64,000 bases of DNA from Verrucomicrobiales bacterium. GTDB taxonomy: Bacteria; Verrucomicrobiota; Verrucomicrobiia; Limisphaerales; UBA9464. Positions 1 through 8,111 of this stretch are shown piece by piece. Location: contig JAIYBC010000066.1 in assembly GCA_027488845.1 (NCBI GenBank), positions 16,442-80,441 on the forward strand, given 5' to 3'. A program made the translations under genes and the position numbers. The notes below the pieces were generated by a model. That model was not told the DNA's origin, made no database searches, and saw only the letters and a list, made by a program, of their open reading frames with translations. Numbering within the stretch: position 1 is the stretch's first letter; every line of letters begins with the position of its first letter.

Positions 1-1051
1 TCGGGGTCGAAGGACGATCCAAGACTTCCTGCAGGGCCTTCGAAAGCCGTGGCAGATCCTCCGGATGCACCGAGGAAAAGAAGCCGTCTCGGGTGGCCGC
101 TTCTTCTCCCTTCATCGATCCGAGGAACCGCCGTGCGGCTGCGGTCATGAACCGCACCGAACCTTCCTGGTCGAGCACACAGGTGGCGTCGAAGGAATGT
201 TCACCCAAGGCCCGAAGGCGTTCCTCGGACTGCCGGACGACCTTCATCTCCCGGCGCTGTCCGTGCAGCCAAAGGCCTCCGAGAAGGAGGGCTGCGGACG
301 CCAGCGCCGCGCCGATTCGCAGCTTGTCCCTGTCCAACCACGGGGTGTCGATCAGTTCCACCTCCTCCAACCGGTACGGATAGATCGAAACCACATGGTG
401 GTCGGGCGTGCCGACCTCGACGATGGAAAGGCCGGTGACGCGGAGGACCGCGTCGATGGGGAACCGCTCGCGGACGCCGGTCCCATGGGGCAGTCGGATA
501 TGGAAAAGGCCTTGGGACGCGGCGGTGCCGTCCTCGAGAAGGATGGATTCGCGTCCCTGTCCCACCGTCGGGGCGGTCTGATGTCCCACGACGCGTCCCT
601 GGACCCGAAGCCGGATCGCGTCGAGGCGGTTGGAGTGCGCCTGTTCGAGACCCGCGTCGATCGGGTCCGGAAGCGGGCTGGTGCCGAGGGGGCGGACCGA
701 CGCCTGCTGGATCCAGGTCCTCCCTTCGTTTTCGGCGGCACGGCCCGTGATCTCGATCCGTTCCCCCGGCGGATGCAGCGAACTGGACTGTAGGAGGACC
801 CGGACCGGCCCAAGGTCATCGACGCAATAGAGCCGGTTGGGACGCGATTGAAAAAGCACCACCGCCTCGATGCGGACCGGTTTCCCCGACCCCGCGTGTC
901 CCAGGATCTCCGGGGACTGGATCGTCACCGGTGGCCCGTCAACGGGAGCCGAGACGGCGGCCCCAAGGGTGGGCACCGCGGCCAACGCCAACGCCAGGCC
1001 AACGGCGATGGGACGGAATTCAATTCGAGGTGATGTGGGGACCGAGGCCAC
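1..1051 (-). CDS. Membrane sensor protein with PAS domain (C-terminus cut by window edge)
   Basis: The gene runs off the left edge, so about 350 N-terminal residues are visible. I chose a GTG start at 1051: an in-frame stop lies a few codons upstream, and the N-terminus then reads as a signal peptide (Arg residues, then an Ala/Val/Leu run). A periplasmic region of about 220 residues follows, with beta-rich text that looks like two OB-like modules. A transmembrane segment lies near residues 255-275 (IGAALASAALLLGGLWL). After it comes a PAS domain (near SFDATCVLDQEGSVRFM). The family architecture suggests that a histidine kinase or diguanylate cyclase output lies beyond the edge, but this cannot be seen. 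It is transcribed after comB with a 71 bp gap. The ligand is unknown. Confidence 0.6.
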   Translation of the reverse strand, partial: MASVPTSPRIEFRPIAVGLALALAAVPTLGAAVSAPVDGPPVTIQSPEILGHAGSGKPVRIEAVVLFQSRPNRLYCVDDLGPVRVLLQSSSLHPPGERIEITGRAAENEGRTWIQQASVRPLGTSPLPDPIDAGLEQAHSNRLDAIRLRVQGRVVGHQTAPTVGQGRESILLEDGTAASQGLFHIRLPHGTGVRERFPIDAVLRVTGLSIVEVGTPDHHVVSIYPYRLEEVELIDTPWLDRDKLRIGAALASAALLLGGLWLHGQRREMKVVRQSEERLRALGEHSFDATCVLDQEGSVRFMTAAARRFLGSMKGEEAATRDGFFSSVHPEDLPRLSKALQEVLDRPSTP

Positions 1052-1122
1052 GTATGCGCCTGCCTACGGCAAAGGTCGGATCGGGTCGATACGCCGTTTG
1101 GCGTAGGCGTCGGTGGGCGCGT

Positions 1123-1893
1123 TCAACCGGGCAGCGTGCGGACGACGCCGTCGGGCGCGAGGCCGGCCACGAGATCCCAGCGATTGGGGCTGAGGCAGAG
1201 GGGTAGGTCGCCGGAGAGATCCGGTTCGGCGGCAAGGCGTCGGCCGTTCCGTGCGTGACGGGCCACCTGCACACCCTCGGCGACGTGCATCCGGTGGGTG
1301 GCCCTGGCGATGGCCGCCGAGTCGTCGGGTCTGGACCCTGCGGACTCGCCGTAGGCCGCCCAGAGGCGGTCGACCAGGGCACCCGCGGCGAAGGTGTCCT
1401 CGAACGAGGCGTTCTCGAGGGTTCCACTGCAGACGAGGACCAGTCTTCCGGGCAACCGCAGCAGCAGGTGCCGGGCGATGGCGTCGAGGTTGGTCATGGA
1501 TCCGATCAGCACGGACCGTGACCCACGGGACGCGTGGAGTGCGCGTGTCCCGTTGGTGGTGGTCATGATGATCTCCCTTCCGGCCACCCGTTCCCGGGTG
1601 AATTCCCGTGGCGAATTGCCGAGGTCGAAGTCGGTTCCGCCGCTCAGTGCGGCCAGTATTCGATGGCCATCCCGTTCCCCGGCGAGGAGGGCTCCCGGGT
1701 GGTGACGCTTCAACTCCAGTGCCGAGGGGATGTCCGCGGCGGGGCGGATTCCGGCGGCGCCGTTGCCCAACGCCTCCAGCATCGTCGAGGTCGCGCGGAG
1801 GACGTCGAACACGACGCAGGTCGTCCCGCCCAGGTCGGTCCCGGACAACTGCCGGAACTCCGCCGGCGTGAAGAGCACCTCGAGGTGGAGCAT
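1123..1893 (-). CDS. comB: 2-phosphosulfolactate phosphatase (ComB family)
   Basis: A 256-residue protein of the ComB family, which hydrolyses 2-phosphosulfolactate to sulfolactate in the archaeal coenzyme M route. Bacterial members are often found without that pathway. Family motifs are visible: VVFDVLRATSTM near the N-terminus, TTTNGTRAL in the middle, and CSGTLENASFEDTFAAGALV towards the C-terminus. I start at the ATG at 1893 because it has an AGGA ribosome site about 9 bases upstream. A longer in-frame reading runs back into the preceding gene with Arg/Pro-rich shadow text. It begins 5 bp after the stop of the PQQ-propeller gene, so co-transcription is likely. No comA, comC or comDE homologue is in the window, so the substrate here is uncertain. 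Confidence 0.85.
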   Translation of the reverse strand: MLHLEVLFTPAEFRQLSGTDLGGTTCVVFDVLRATSTMLEALGNGAAGIRPAADIPSALELKRHHPGALLAGERDGHRILAALSGGTDFDLGNSPREFTRERVAGREIIMTTTNGTRALHASRGSRSVLIGSMTNLDAIARHLLLRLPGRLVLVCSGTLENASFEDTFAAGALVDRLWAAYGESAGSRPDDSAAIARATHRMHVAEGVQVARHARNGRRLAAEPDLSGDLPLCLSPNRWDLVAGLAPDGVVRTLPG

Positions 1894-1898
1894 CGCGT

Positions 1899-3227
1899 TC
1901 AGTTCCTGGGAAGGTTCCCGGAGAACGCGTGGATCGACGTGGCGGTGCGGACCAGGACCTGGCCGTCGGCCAAGGCGACGCTGCCCTTGCACGGCGACTC
2001 CCCCTGGAAGGCATGGGAACCCAGCACCTCGAACTGTTCTCCGGCGGACAGCGCGAACACGGTTCCATTTTCGTCGTGGCAGTACAGCTTGCCATCGGCC
2101 GCCGAGGGCGAACCCCAGATCGGCCCGCTGCCGGGAACCTTTCCGGACCAGACCTTGGAGCCGTCCTTCGGATTCAACTTCGAGAGCACCCGCTTCTGCC
2201 CATCCAGCACGAAGACATGGTCCTGATAAAGGCAGGGCGTGCTCCAGTCGGTGGGGGCGTCGCGGAACTCCCAGGCCCGGTGGGTCTGGGTCACGTCGCC
2301 GGAACCGCCCCCGCGGAAGGCCACGACCGGCTGACCCTTCGGACCGGAGGCGAGGACGAATCCGCCGGCCACCACGGGAGAGGTCACGATGCGGTACCAG
2401 TCGTCCCGCTTCTCATAGAGCCGCGCGCGCCAGATCTCCCCGCCGTCGCCGAACCGGTGGCCGGAGACGTGGTCGCCGCCGACGACGACCAGTTCCGGAC
2501 CGTTCGGGCCCTTGAAGGCGACCGGTGTCGCATAGGACTCGCCGCTCTCCTTGGTCGAGTCCGTCTTGCGGACATGGCGCCAGAGGTCCTTGCCGGTGGC
2601 CGGGTCCACGCAGAGGACGAAGGATTCGCGCGTGGGTTTGCCGTCGAAGCGGGGGTAGTCCTGAGGCATCTCGTCCCGCTGGAGCACGGGGAGGTAGAGG
2701 CGGCCTTCGTGCAGGAGCGGGCTGGCGCCATAGAGCCACATGATGGCGAAGTTGCCGTACTCCTTGCCGAGGTTCCGCTGCCAGAGGGGTTTTCCGTCGA
2801 GGTCGAACGCGGCGAAATCGCCGGTTCCGAAGAGGACCACGACGCGTTCGGAGTCCACCACCGGGGAAGGGGCGCACATGTTGTTCCTGCCGACCTCGCG
2901 ATCGCCGATGCCCACCGTCCGGCGCCACAGTTCCTTGCCCGACTTCCGGTCGAGGCAGAGGAGGAGGAGGTTCTTCTCGGCATCCGGCGAGGTGAGGAAG
3001 ATCCGGTCTCCGGACAGGACCGGAGTGGAACCGGCCTTGCCGGGGAGGGCGGTGCTCCAGGCGAGGTTCTCCGGACCCAGCCTGGCCGGAAGGGAAAGAG
3101 CCGGGGAGGATCCGTTTTGACGAGGGCCACGCCACTGGGACCAGTCGCCCTCGGCGGCGGAACCCGCCGGGACCAGTGCGAGGAGGACGGAGATGCCAAG
3201 AATTCGGCAGGCGCGAAGCGGTGTCAT
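1899..3227 (-). CDS. Exported PQQ-type beta-propeller protein
   Basis: A 442-residue protein with a clear Sec signal peptide (LGISVLLALVPAGSAA, cleavage near residue 25). Successive propeller blades follow, each with W or Y and repeats of the type GKELW, GKPLWQRN, GKDLWRH, GGEIWRA and GSKVW. The text resembles the outer-membrane-protein-assembly BamB/PQQ-like WD40 group that is abundant in Verrucomicrobiota and Planctomycetota, often beginning with a DWSQWRGPxxxG motif (residues 28-36 here). No Cys-Cys or Asp signature of quinoprotein alcohol dehydrogenases is seen, so enzymatic use of PQQ is not supported. A periplasmic scaffold or binding role is more likely. It lies immediately upstream of comB. 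Confidence 0.8.
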   Translation of the reverse strand: MTPLRACRILGISVLLALVPAGSAAEGDWSQWRGPRQNGSSPALSLPARLGPENLAWSTALPGKAGSTPVLSGDRIFLTSPDAEKNLLLLCLDRKSGKELWRRTVGIGDREVGRNNMCAPSPVVDSERVVVLFGTGDFAAFDLDGKPLWQRNLGKEYGNFAIMWLYGASPLLHEGRLYLPVLQRDEMPQDYPRFDGKPTRESFVLCVDPATGKDLWRHVRKTDSTKESGESYATPVAFKGPNGPELVVVGGDHVSGHRFGDGGEIWRARLYEKRDDWYRIVTSPVVAGGFVLASGPKGQPVVAFRGGGSGDVTQTHRAWEFRDAPTDWSTPCLYQDHVFVLDGQKRVLSKLNPKDGSKVWSGKVPGSGPIWGSPSAADGKLYCHDENGTVFALSAGEQFEVLGSHAFQGESPCKGSVALADGQVLVRTATSIHAFSGNLPRN

Positions 3228-3302
3228 GGATTCAGTGGTGTTGCTGGCTGGCGGATGGACGACCGGACCGCAGGTCCATTCGAAGAGGTCGCCGAATCGC
3301 GG

Positions 3303-4037
3303 TCACAGGTGGCGGATGTGGGAGCGGTACTTCTTCAGGAGGCGGTCGTTGTGGTCGTCGCCGTTGGTGTTGCTGCTGACATAGACCTCGGGGTCGACGC
3401 CCTTCTTGACGAGGTCCTCGATCGCCTGGACCACCAAGAGGTTGATGATCAAGGCGCCGGTGATCGTGGAAGGCGGACCGACGCGGTAGGAAAGTCCCTC
3501 GATCTGGATCGCGGCGTCGCCGTCGACACCACAGTTGTCGATCACGAGATCCGCGACCTCGGCCAAGCGCTTTCCGGAGGCATGCCGGGAGGGCCATCGG
3601 AAGGTCTGGTCGACATTGGTGATCGCGACCGTGCGAAGTCCGCGGCTCCGGGCTTCGAGGACCATCTCGACGGGAACCGCGTTCCGTCCGCCGTTTGAGG
3701 CGACCACGATGACGTCGCCGGCTTGGACCGGGTACTTGTCGAGGATTCTCGCGGCGAGCCCGCTTTCCCGTTCCAGGTAGGTCGCCTCGATCGCGTTCAG
3801 GTGGAGCATCAGGGTTTCTTCGAGGATCGGGACGGCCTTGGCGAGGTGGCCGGCGCGGTAAAAGACCTCCTCGGCCAGCAGGTGGGAATGTCCGGTGCCG
3901 AAGGCGTAGAGGAAACGTCCCGACGCGAGGGCCTCGGCGATCCAGCCGCCGGCGGTGGTGATGGCGTTGCGCTGGGAATCGGCGACCCGGTTGAACTGGT
4001 TCCGGGCCTCTTGGACGAATTGGTCGTAGGCGGACAT
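3303..4037 (-). CDS. SIS-domain sugar isomerase-like protein
   Basis: A 244-residue single-SIS-domain protein. The N-terminal helix (AYDQFVQEARNQFNRV) and the phosphosugar-binding segment FGTGHSHLLAEEVFYRAG place it with the UPF0309/YfeU-like sugar isomerase domain proteins that bind phosphorylated (amino) sugars. The second half holds the SIS strand-loop DVIVVASNGGRNAVPVEM, with the Ser-Asn-Gly-Gly phosphate loop. I start at the ATG at 4037. The longer reading upstream lacks domain content and includes shadow text. The precise sugar is unknown. It may act in amino-sugar salvage. It sits downstream of, and divergent from, the polyprenyl synthase. Confidence 0.75.
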   Translation of the reverse strand: MSAYDQFVQEARNQFNRVADSQRNAITTAGGWIAEALASGRFLYAFGTGHSHLLAEEVFYRAGHLAKAVPILEETLMLHLNAIEATYLERESGLAARILDKYPVQAGDVIVVASNGGRNAVPVEMVLEARSRGLRTVAITNVDQTFRWPSRHASGKRLAEVADLVIDNCGVDGDAAIQIEGLSYRVGPPSTITGALIINLLVVQAIEDLVKKGVDPEVYVSSNTNGDDHNDRLLKKYRSHIRHL

Positions 4038-4171
4038 GGCAGGATTCGAGGGCCAAAGGATCGTCGACGGACGTCCAATCTCAACGCCGAAACCCGATGG
4101 CGGAGCGTACAATGCCTTGGACGCGGTGTTTGACCCTTCACCGACTGCACTCATAGTGTGCGCCAACGTCG

Positions 4172-5203
4172 ATGTCAGCATCGCTCTCCATGACAGAAAA
4201 CCTCGCCGCGGAGTTGGTCTCAGGGGACTGGGATCCGGTTGTGGCACCGGTCCGGGCCTTTCTGGACCGCGTTTCTACGCGTCTGGAGGACCAGGTATCC
4301 GGCTTCGAACCCGAGATCGCGGAATACGCGCGCTACGCCCTGGAGAACCAGGGCAAGCAGCTGCGTCCGACCCTCGTCGCGCTTTCGGGCGGCGCAGTGG
4401 GGACGTTGAACGAGAGTTCGGTGACGATCGCGGTGATCATCGAGATGATCCATCTGGCCACCCTCGTCCATGACGACATCATGGACGAGGCGCGCATCCG
4501 TCGGCGTCGGCCCACGCTCGCCACCCGTTGGGGCAACGAGGTGGCCGTGCTGCTTGGCGACTGCCTTTTCGCCCATGCACTCCGTCTGGCAGCGGAGCTT
4601 TCCGCCAACGACGTGTGTCGGTTGGTCGCCGCCAGCAGCGGCCGGGTTTGTTCTGGCGAGATCCTTCAGAGCCACCGTCGCCGTCGCTGGTCCGTGGACC
4701 GTTCGGACTACTACAAGGTCATCGAGATGAAGACCGCCGAGCTCTTCGCGCTCTCGTGCGACCTCGGGGCGCGGTTGGCCGGTGGAACCCCCGAGGAGGC
4801 TTCGGCGCTTCGGCGCTACGGCATCTCCCTCGGCACGGCGTACCAGATCTACGACGACTGCCTGGACCTATTCGGTGCGGAGACCGCGGCCGGCAAGTCC
4901 TTGGGAACCGACCTGGCCAGCGGGAAGGTGACCCTTCCGCTGATTGTCTACCTGGAGCGCTCCAGCGAGGCCGACCGCCGGAGGGTCACCGGATGGCTGG
5001 AGTCGTGGCAGCCGGAACGCTTTGCGGAAGTGCGGGCGGAATTGGATTCGGTGGACGCATTGGGAGAATCCCGCAGGGTCATTGGAGAATTCTTGAACGA
5101 CGCGGACTCGGCCCTGTCGATCCTCCGTGCCGGCCCTGAGGCGGATGCACTGGTGGCCTTGAACCGATTTCTGGCACGCCAAACCGCCTTGCTCGCCGGC
5201 TAG
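4172..5203 (+). CDS. Trans-polyprenyl diphosphate synthase
   Basis: A 343-residue member of the all-alpha prenyltransferase family that extends allylic diphosphates with isopentenyl diphosphate. It is probably the octaprenyl/heptaprenyl synthase for quinone side chains (IspB/HepT type). Motifs: GKQLRP (61-66, IPP binding), the first Asp-rich motif DDIMD (101-105), KTAELF (187-192), the second Asp-rich motif DDCLD (228-232), then GKSLGTDLASGKVTLPL. The residues before the first Asp-rich motif (HLATLVH) are those of long-chain synthases. Start: ATG 4172, or the in-frame ATG at 4190; neither has a strong ribosome site. It is followed 6 bp later by the ECF sigma factor, which suggests an operon. 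Confidence 0.9.
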   Translation: MSASLSMTENLAAELVSGDWDPVVAPVRAFLDRVSTRLEDQVSGFEPEIAEYARYALENQGKQLRPTLVALSGGAVGTLNESSVTIAVIIEMIHLATLVHDDIMDEARIRRRRPTLATRWGNEVAVLLGDCLFAHALRLAAELSANDVCRLVAASSGRVCSGEILQSHRRRRWSVDRSDYYKVIEMKTAELFALSCDLGARLAGGTPEEASALRRYGISLGTAYQIYDDCLDLFGAETAAGKSLGTDLASGKVTLPLIVYLERSSEADRRRVTGWLESWQPERFAEVRAELDSVDALGESRRVIGEFLNDADSALSILRAGPEADALVALNRFLARQTALLAG

Positions 5204-5209
5204 CGAGCC

Positions 5210-5857
5210 GTGAGTGTCGCCTTGTTGATGGAACCGCCCGCAGAGTCGGCGCAGCCGAACCGTCCCACGTCGGCCGCCGACGAGGTGGCGGAGGTGCGAA
5301 AACTGGTCCGGGAAGCCCAATCCGGCGACCTGAGCGCCTACGATGAACTCGTCCGGCGGCACCAGGAACGGATCTACGGGTTGTGCTACCACATGACGTC
5401 GAACCATGAGGATGCGCATGACTTGGCCCAGGACGCGTTCGTGAAGGCGTGGCAGGCGATCCGGACGTTCAAGGGCGACGCGAGCTTCTACACCTGGGTC
5501 TACCGGATCGCGGTCAACACCTGCCTCAACCATCTCAAGACCAAGCGGAACCGGACCCTGCATCTGAGCCTGAACGACCTGGAGATCAATCCGGAGAACG
5601 ATCCGGAACTTGTGGCCTTGGTTTCCGAGAGGACGCCGCGTCGGGATGCGGGGCTCTCGGAGCTGCACCGGAGATTGAACGAGTCGATGCTCAAGCTTTC
5701 TGAGGAGCATCGGGCTGTGGTTACGATGCATGACATCCAGGGCATGCCCCACGACGAGATCGCCAAGGTCCTGGGTGTGAATCCAGGGACGGTCCGATCC
5801 CGCCTGTTCTATGCGAGGCAGCAGCTGCAGGCATGGCTTTCCGATTTGGTGGGTTGA
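5210..5857 (+). CDS. ECF-type RNA polymerase sigma factor
   Basis: A 215-residue sigma-70 family factor with region 2 (YDELVRRHQERIYGLCYHMT, then DLAQDAFVKAWQAIRTFKGD and TWVYRIAVNTCLNHLK) and region 4 (LSEEHRAVVTMHDIQGMPHDEIAKVLGVNPGTVRSRLFYARQQL). The linker is long, and region 3 is absent, as in ECF factors close to RpoE/SigW. The GTG at 5210 gives the full reading; an in-frame ATG at 5228 is the alternative. The next gene encodes a protein with one membrane span, the usual place of an anti-sigma factor, so the pair likely senses an envelope or cytoplasmic signal. Confidence 0.88.
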   Translation: MSVALLMEPPAESAQPNRPTSAADEVAEVRKLVREAQSGDLSAYDELVRRHQERIYGLCYHMTSNHEDAHDLAQDAFVKAWQAIRTFKGDASFYTWVYRIAVNTCLNHLKTKRNRTLHLSLNDLEINPENDPELVALVSERTPRRDAGLSELHRRLNESMLKLSEEHRAVVTMHDIQGMPHDEIAKVLGVNPGTVRSRLFYARQQLQAWLSDLVG

Positions 5858-5880
5858 GTTTGGATTCGGTTTTGAAAGAC

Positions 5881-6381
5881 ATGAACCACGACGAACAAGA
5901 AGAGATCCAGAAGCTGCTCCGGTTGAAGCGTCACGAGGTTCCGCCTCCCGGCTATTTCCGGGATTTCTCCGCCGGTGTGATGGCAAGGATCCACCGCGAG
6001 GAAGCGACGAGACCGGTCCCGTGGTGGCGTAGACAAACCCTTCCTTGGAGTCCGTCGGCTCGGATGGCCTGGTCGAACGCCCTGACGCTCGTCGGACTTG
6101 GAGTGGTCGCGTGTTCCCTCTACATCACCTCGGTCACGGGGCCGGAAGGGAATCCCTCCCTGATCACGTCCCAACCCCAATTGGGTGGCCTTGGACTGGG
6201 CTCGGAGTCCAAGGGATCCCTGGTTCCGAACACTTCCCTGCTGTCGATGGAGTCGCCCATCGAGATCCGCATGATCCCGATCCGGGCCACGGCGCCGGCC
6301 GACACCAACCCGTTTCCACAGGGGTTGTTCCAGCTCCCCGAGAATCCCTCGGTCCGAGTCGGTTTCGGTCCGAACCGTTGA
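5881..6381 (+). CDS. Single-span membrane protein, putative anti-sigma partner
   Basis: I prefer the ATG at 5881 (166 residues), 23 bp after the sigma gene, with GAAAG upstream. An in-frame ATG at 5833 would overlap the sigma gene. The N-terminus is a charged helix (NHDEQEEIQKLLRLKRHEVPP), then GYFRDFSAGVMARIHRE. A single transmembrane segment follows (NALTLVGLGVVACSLYIT), then a Pro/Ser/Gly-rich extracytoplasmic tail. It has no HxxxCxxC zinc motif, so it is not a classical ZAS anti-sigma factor. The role is inferred from position behind an ECF sigma gene; sequence family is not recognised. Confidence 0.6.
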   Translation: MNHDEQEEIQKLLRLKRHEVPPPGYFRDFSAGVMARIHREEATRPVPWWRRQTLPWSPSARMAWSNALTLVGLGVVACSLYITSVTGPEGNPSLITSQPQLGGLGLGSESKGSLVPNTSLLSMESPIEIRMIPIRATAPADTNPFPQGLFQLPENPSVRVGFGPNR

Positions 6382-6475
6382 CCCGAGCGGCGCGCAGTCC
6401 CGTCCGATTGGAGCAGCGCCCAGTGGCTTGAAGCCGCTGGAAGTGACAGTGATCGGAGAGTGGGACCAACGAAGA

Positions 6476-6505
6476 GGCCCTGGAATATCTGTTCCAGGGC
6501 CCTTT
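6476..6505 (+). terminator. Intrinsic terminator after the sigma/anti-sigma pair
   Basis: A perfect 10 bp stem (6476-6485 with 6492-6501) around a 6-base loop, followed by a short T-containing tract. It lies about 95 bp past the stop of the putative anti-sigma gene and also faces the 3' end of the convergent CvpA-like gene, so it may serve both strands. Confidence 0.65.
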
Positions 6506-6557
6506 CTGCGTTTGGATCGGGCACATAGACCGATCCGATCCGAAGGTCTTTTCCCGC

Positions 6558-7931
6558 TCAGCTGGTGCGGACGAAGAAGACGGTCAGCTTCTTCTCGCCT
6601 TTGCCGATCGTCCAGGTAAGGCGACCCGCCTCGTTCACCAGGGCATCGAAGTTCAGCTTCTCCCCGCCGGACTCTGCATTGAGGAGGTAGCGACCTTCGG
6701 AGCGCATCCACGAGCCGTCCAAAGAGGCCAGTGCCGGAATCGAGATGGCACCACCCTGATTGGCGCCCGCAGGGCGGGCGGCCGTCGCGGCCGGGGCTGC
6801 AGGGGCTCCCGCCGGAGGCAGGCCGTAGCGTGCGAGATACGAATTTCGGACCGCGGACGGATCCTGCGCGGCATCGGTTGCGGCGGCTTCCGGCGCCGGC
6901 GCCGGTGCGGCCACCTCGGCCACCTTCATGACGAACTTGCCGTCGGGATAGGCGACGAGGGTCACCCCGGCCAGGACCGGAGCCAGAACCTCGCGGATCT
7001 TCTTCATCTCAGCCGGGCTTGCGTTCAGTCGCGAGCGCTTGAGCGCGGTGAAGACGGCACCCGGATCCATGCGCCAACGGCCAAGGATCCGCTCATCCTC
7101 GTAGCGCGGGGAAACGCCGGTCTCGAGGTACTGGCGGAAATCCTTCAGGTCCAGACGCGCAAAGGTATCCATCAGCGACGCGTTGTTCAGCACGGCCAAG
7201 GTCTTCGGGTGATTCAGCATCGGGGCCAGCGCCGGCTGTTCCTGGAGCATCTTCTGGTATTCCTGGTCGCCACCGATATCGGCGAACTCGGGTGCCTCGG
7301 CGAGGGCGAGGAAGGGTGGGTAGTTCTCGACGCGTCCGTGGAGCAGGGGATTGCCGTGCAGGATCCCGAGGATGTCCGAAACCTCGTAGAACTTGGCCGG
7401 GGTCGTATCCAAGGCGGCGAAGGTCTTGGACCAGCCCGTGGCGTCCATGTCCTGGCGGATCTGTCCGAGATAGCGGACGGGCGTGGCCTCGCCGGACTCG
7501 CTGGTGGTCTGCACCACGAGATAGCCCTGGCGGTAGATGTACTTGCCGACCCCGAAGAAGACGCAGATGCCGCAGACGAGTCCGACGAAGAGGCCGGAGG
7601 CCTGGTTGGCGCGCTCGAACGACTGGCGGGTCGGCTCGTCGGTGCGGTACTTGAAGTGGTGTTCGACGGGGCGGTGCACGGCGACGCCGATGCCGAAAAA
7701 GACGCCGAAGACGATGAGGAAGGCGAAGAGGCCGGGGAGGAGCTTCAGCGCGACCTGGTCGGTGACCCCCATGGCGGCGAGAGCGGGTCCGAGCAGTCCG
7801 CCGAGGAGGCCGGTGAGGGCCAATCCCAAGGCAGCGCCGATCAAACCGAGGCCGGAGCGGATGGCCCCGGATTGGTGGCCGACGAGGCCGAAGCCTCCGA
7901 CGAGCAGTCCCGCGAGAACCCAGATGAGCAT
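6558..7931 (-). CDS. CvpA-family membrane protein with long C-terminal extension
   Basis: A 457-residue protein. The first 180 residues contain four membrane segments with the Gly/Ala-rich pattern of CvpA (colicin V production) proteins: LIWVLAGLLVGGFGLVGHQSG, then LIGAALGLALTGLLGGLLG, LPGLFAFLIVFGVFFGIGVAV and GLFVGLVCGICVFFGVGKYIY. A soluble region of about 270 residues follows, with an Ala/Pro-rich low-complexity linker (AAPAPAPEAAATDAAQD) and a small beta-rich C-terminal domain ending in WTIGKGEKKLTVFFV. I start at the ATG at 7931; the open frame continues far upstream but only as a shadow of the M3 peptidase gene. The soluble part is not recognised. Confidence 0.7.
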   Translation of the reverse strand: MLIWVLAGLLVGGFGLVGHQSGAIRSGLGLIGAALGLALTGLLGGLLGPALAAMGVTDQVALKLLPGLFAFLIVFGVFFGIGVAVHRPVEHHFKYRTDEPTRQSFERANQASGLFVGLVCGICVFFGVGKYIYRQGYLVVQTTSESGEATPVRYLGQIRQDMDATGWSKTFAALDTTPAKFYEVSDILGILHGNPLLHGRVENYPPFLALAEAPEFADIGGDQEYQKMLQEQPALAPMLNHPKTLAVLNNASLMDTFARLDLKDFRQYLETGVSPRYEDERILGRWRMDPGAVFTALKRSRLNASPAEMKKIREVLAPVLAGVTLVAYPDGKFVMKVAEVAAPAPAPEAAATDAAQDPSAVRNSYLARYGLPPAGAPAAPAATAARPAGANQGGAISIPALASLDGSWMRSEGRYLLNAESGGEKLNFDALVNEAGRLTWTIGKGEKKLTVFFVRTS

Positions 7932-8111
7932 GGAAGCCACGCTAGAAACTTGCGTGCCGCGGCGCACGCGGAAAATTCCGGTGCGTTCCAGGGCCTTCCC
8001 TGCGGAACAGGGAATTGGTCTCGAAGGCAAAGGCGCGAAATCCGCACTTCCCGCGGGAGACTCACGCGTGGAGCCGAATCCAACCACTTGCCCTGACCCC
8101 GGCGGGTTTCC

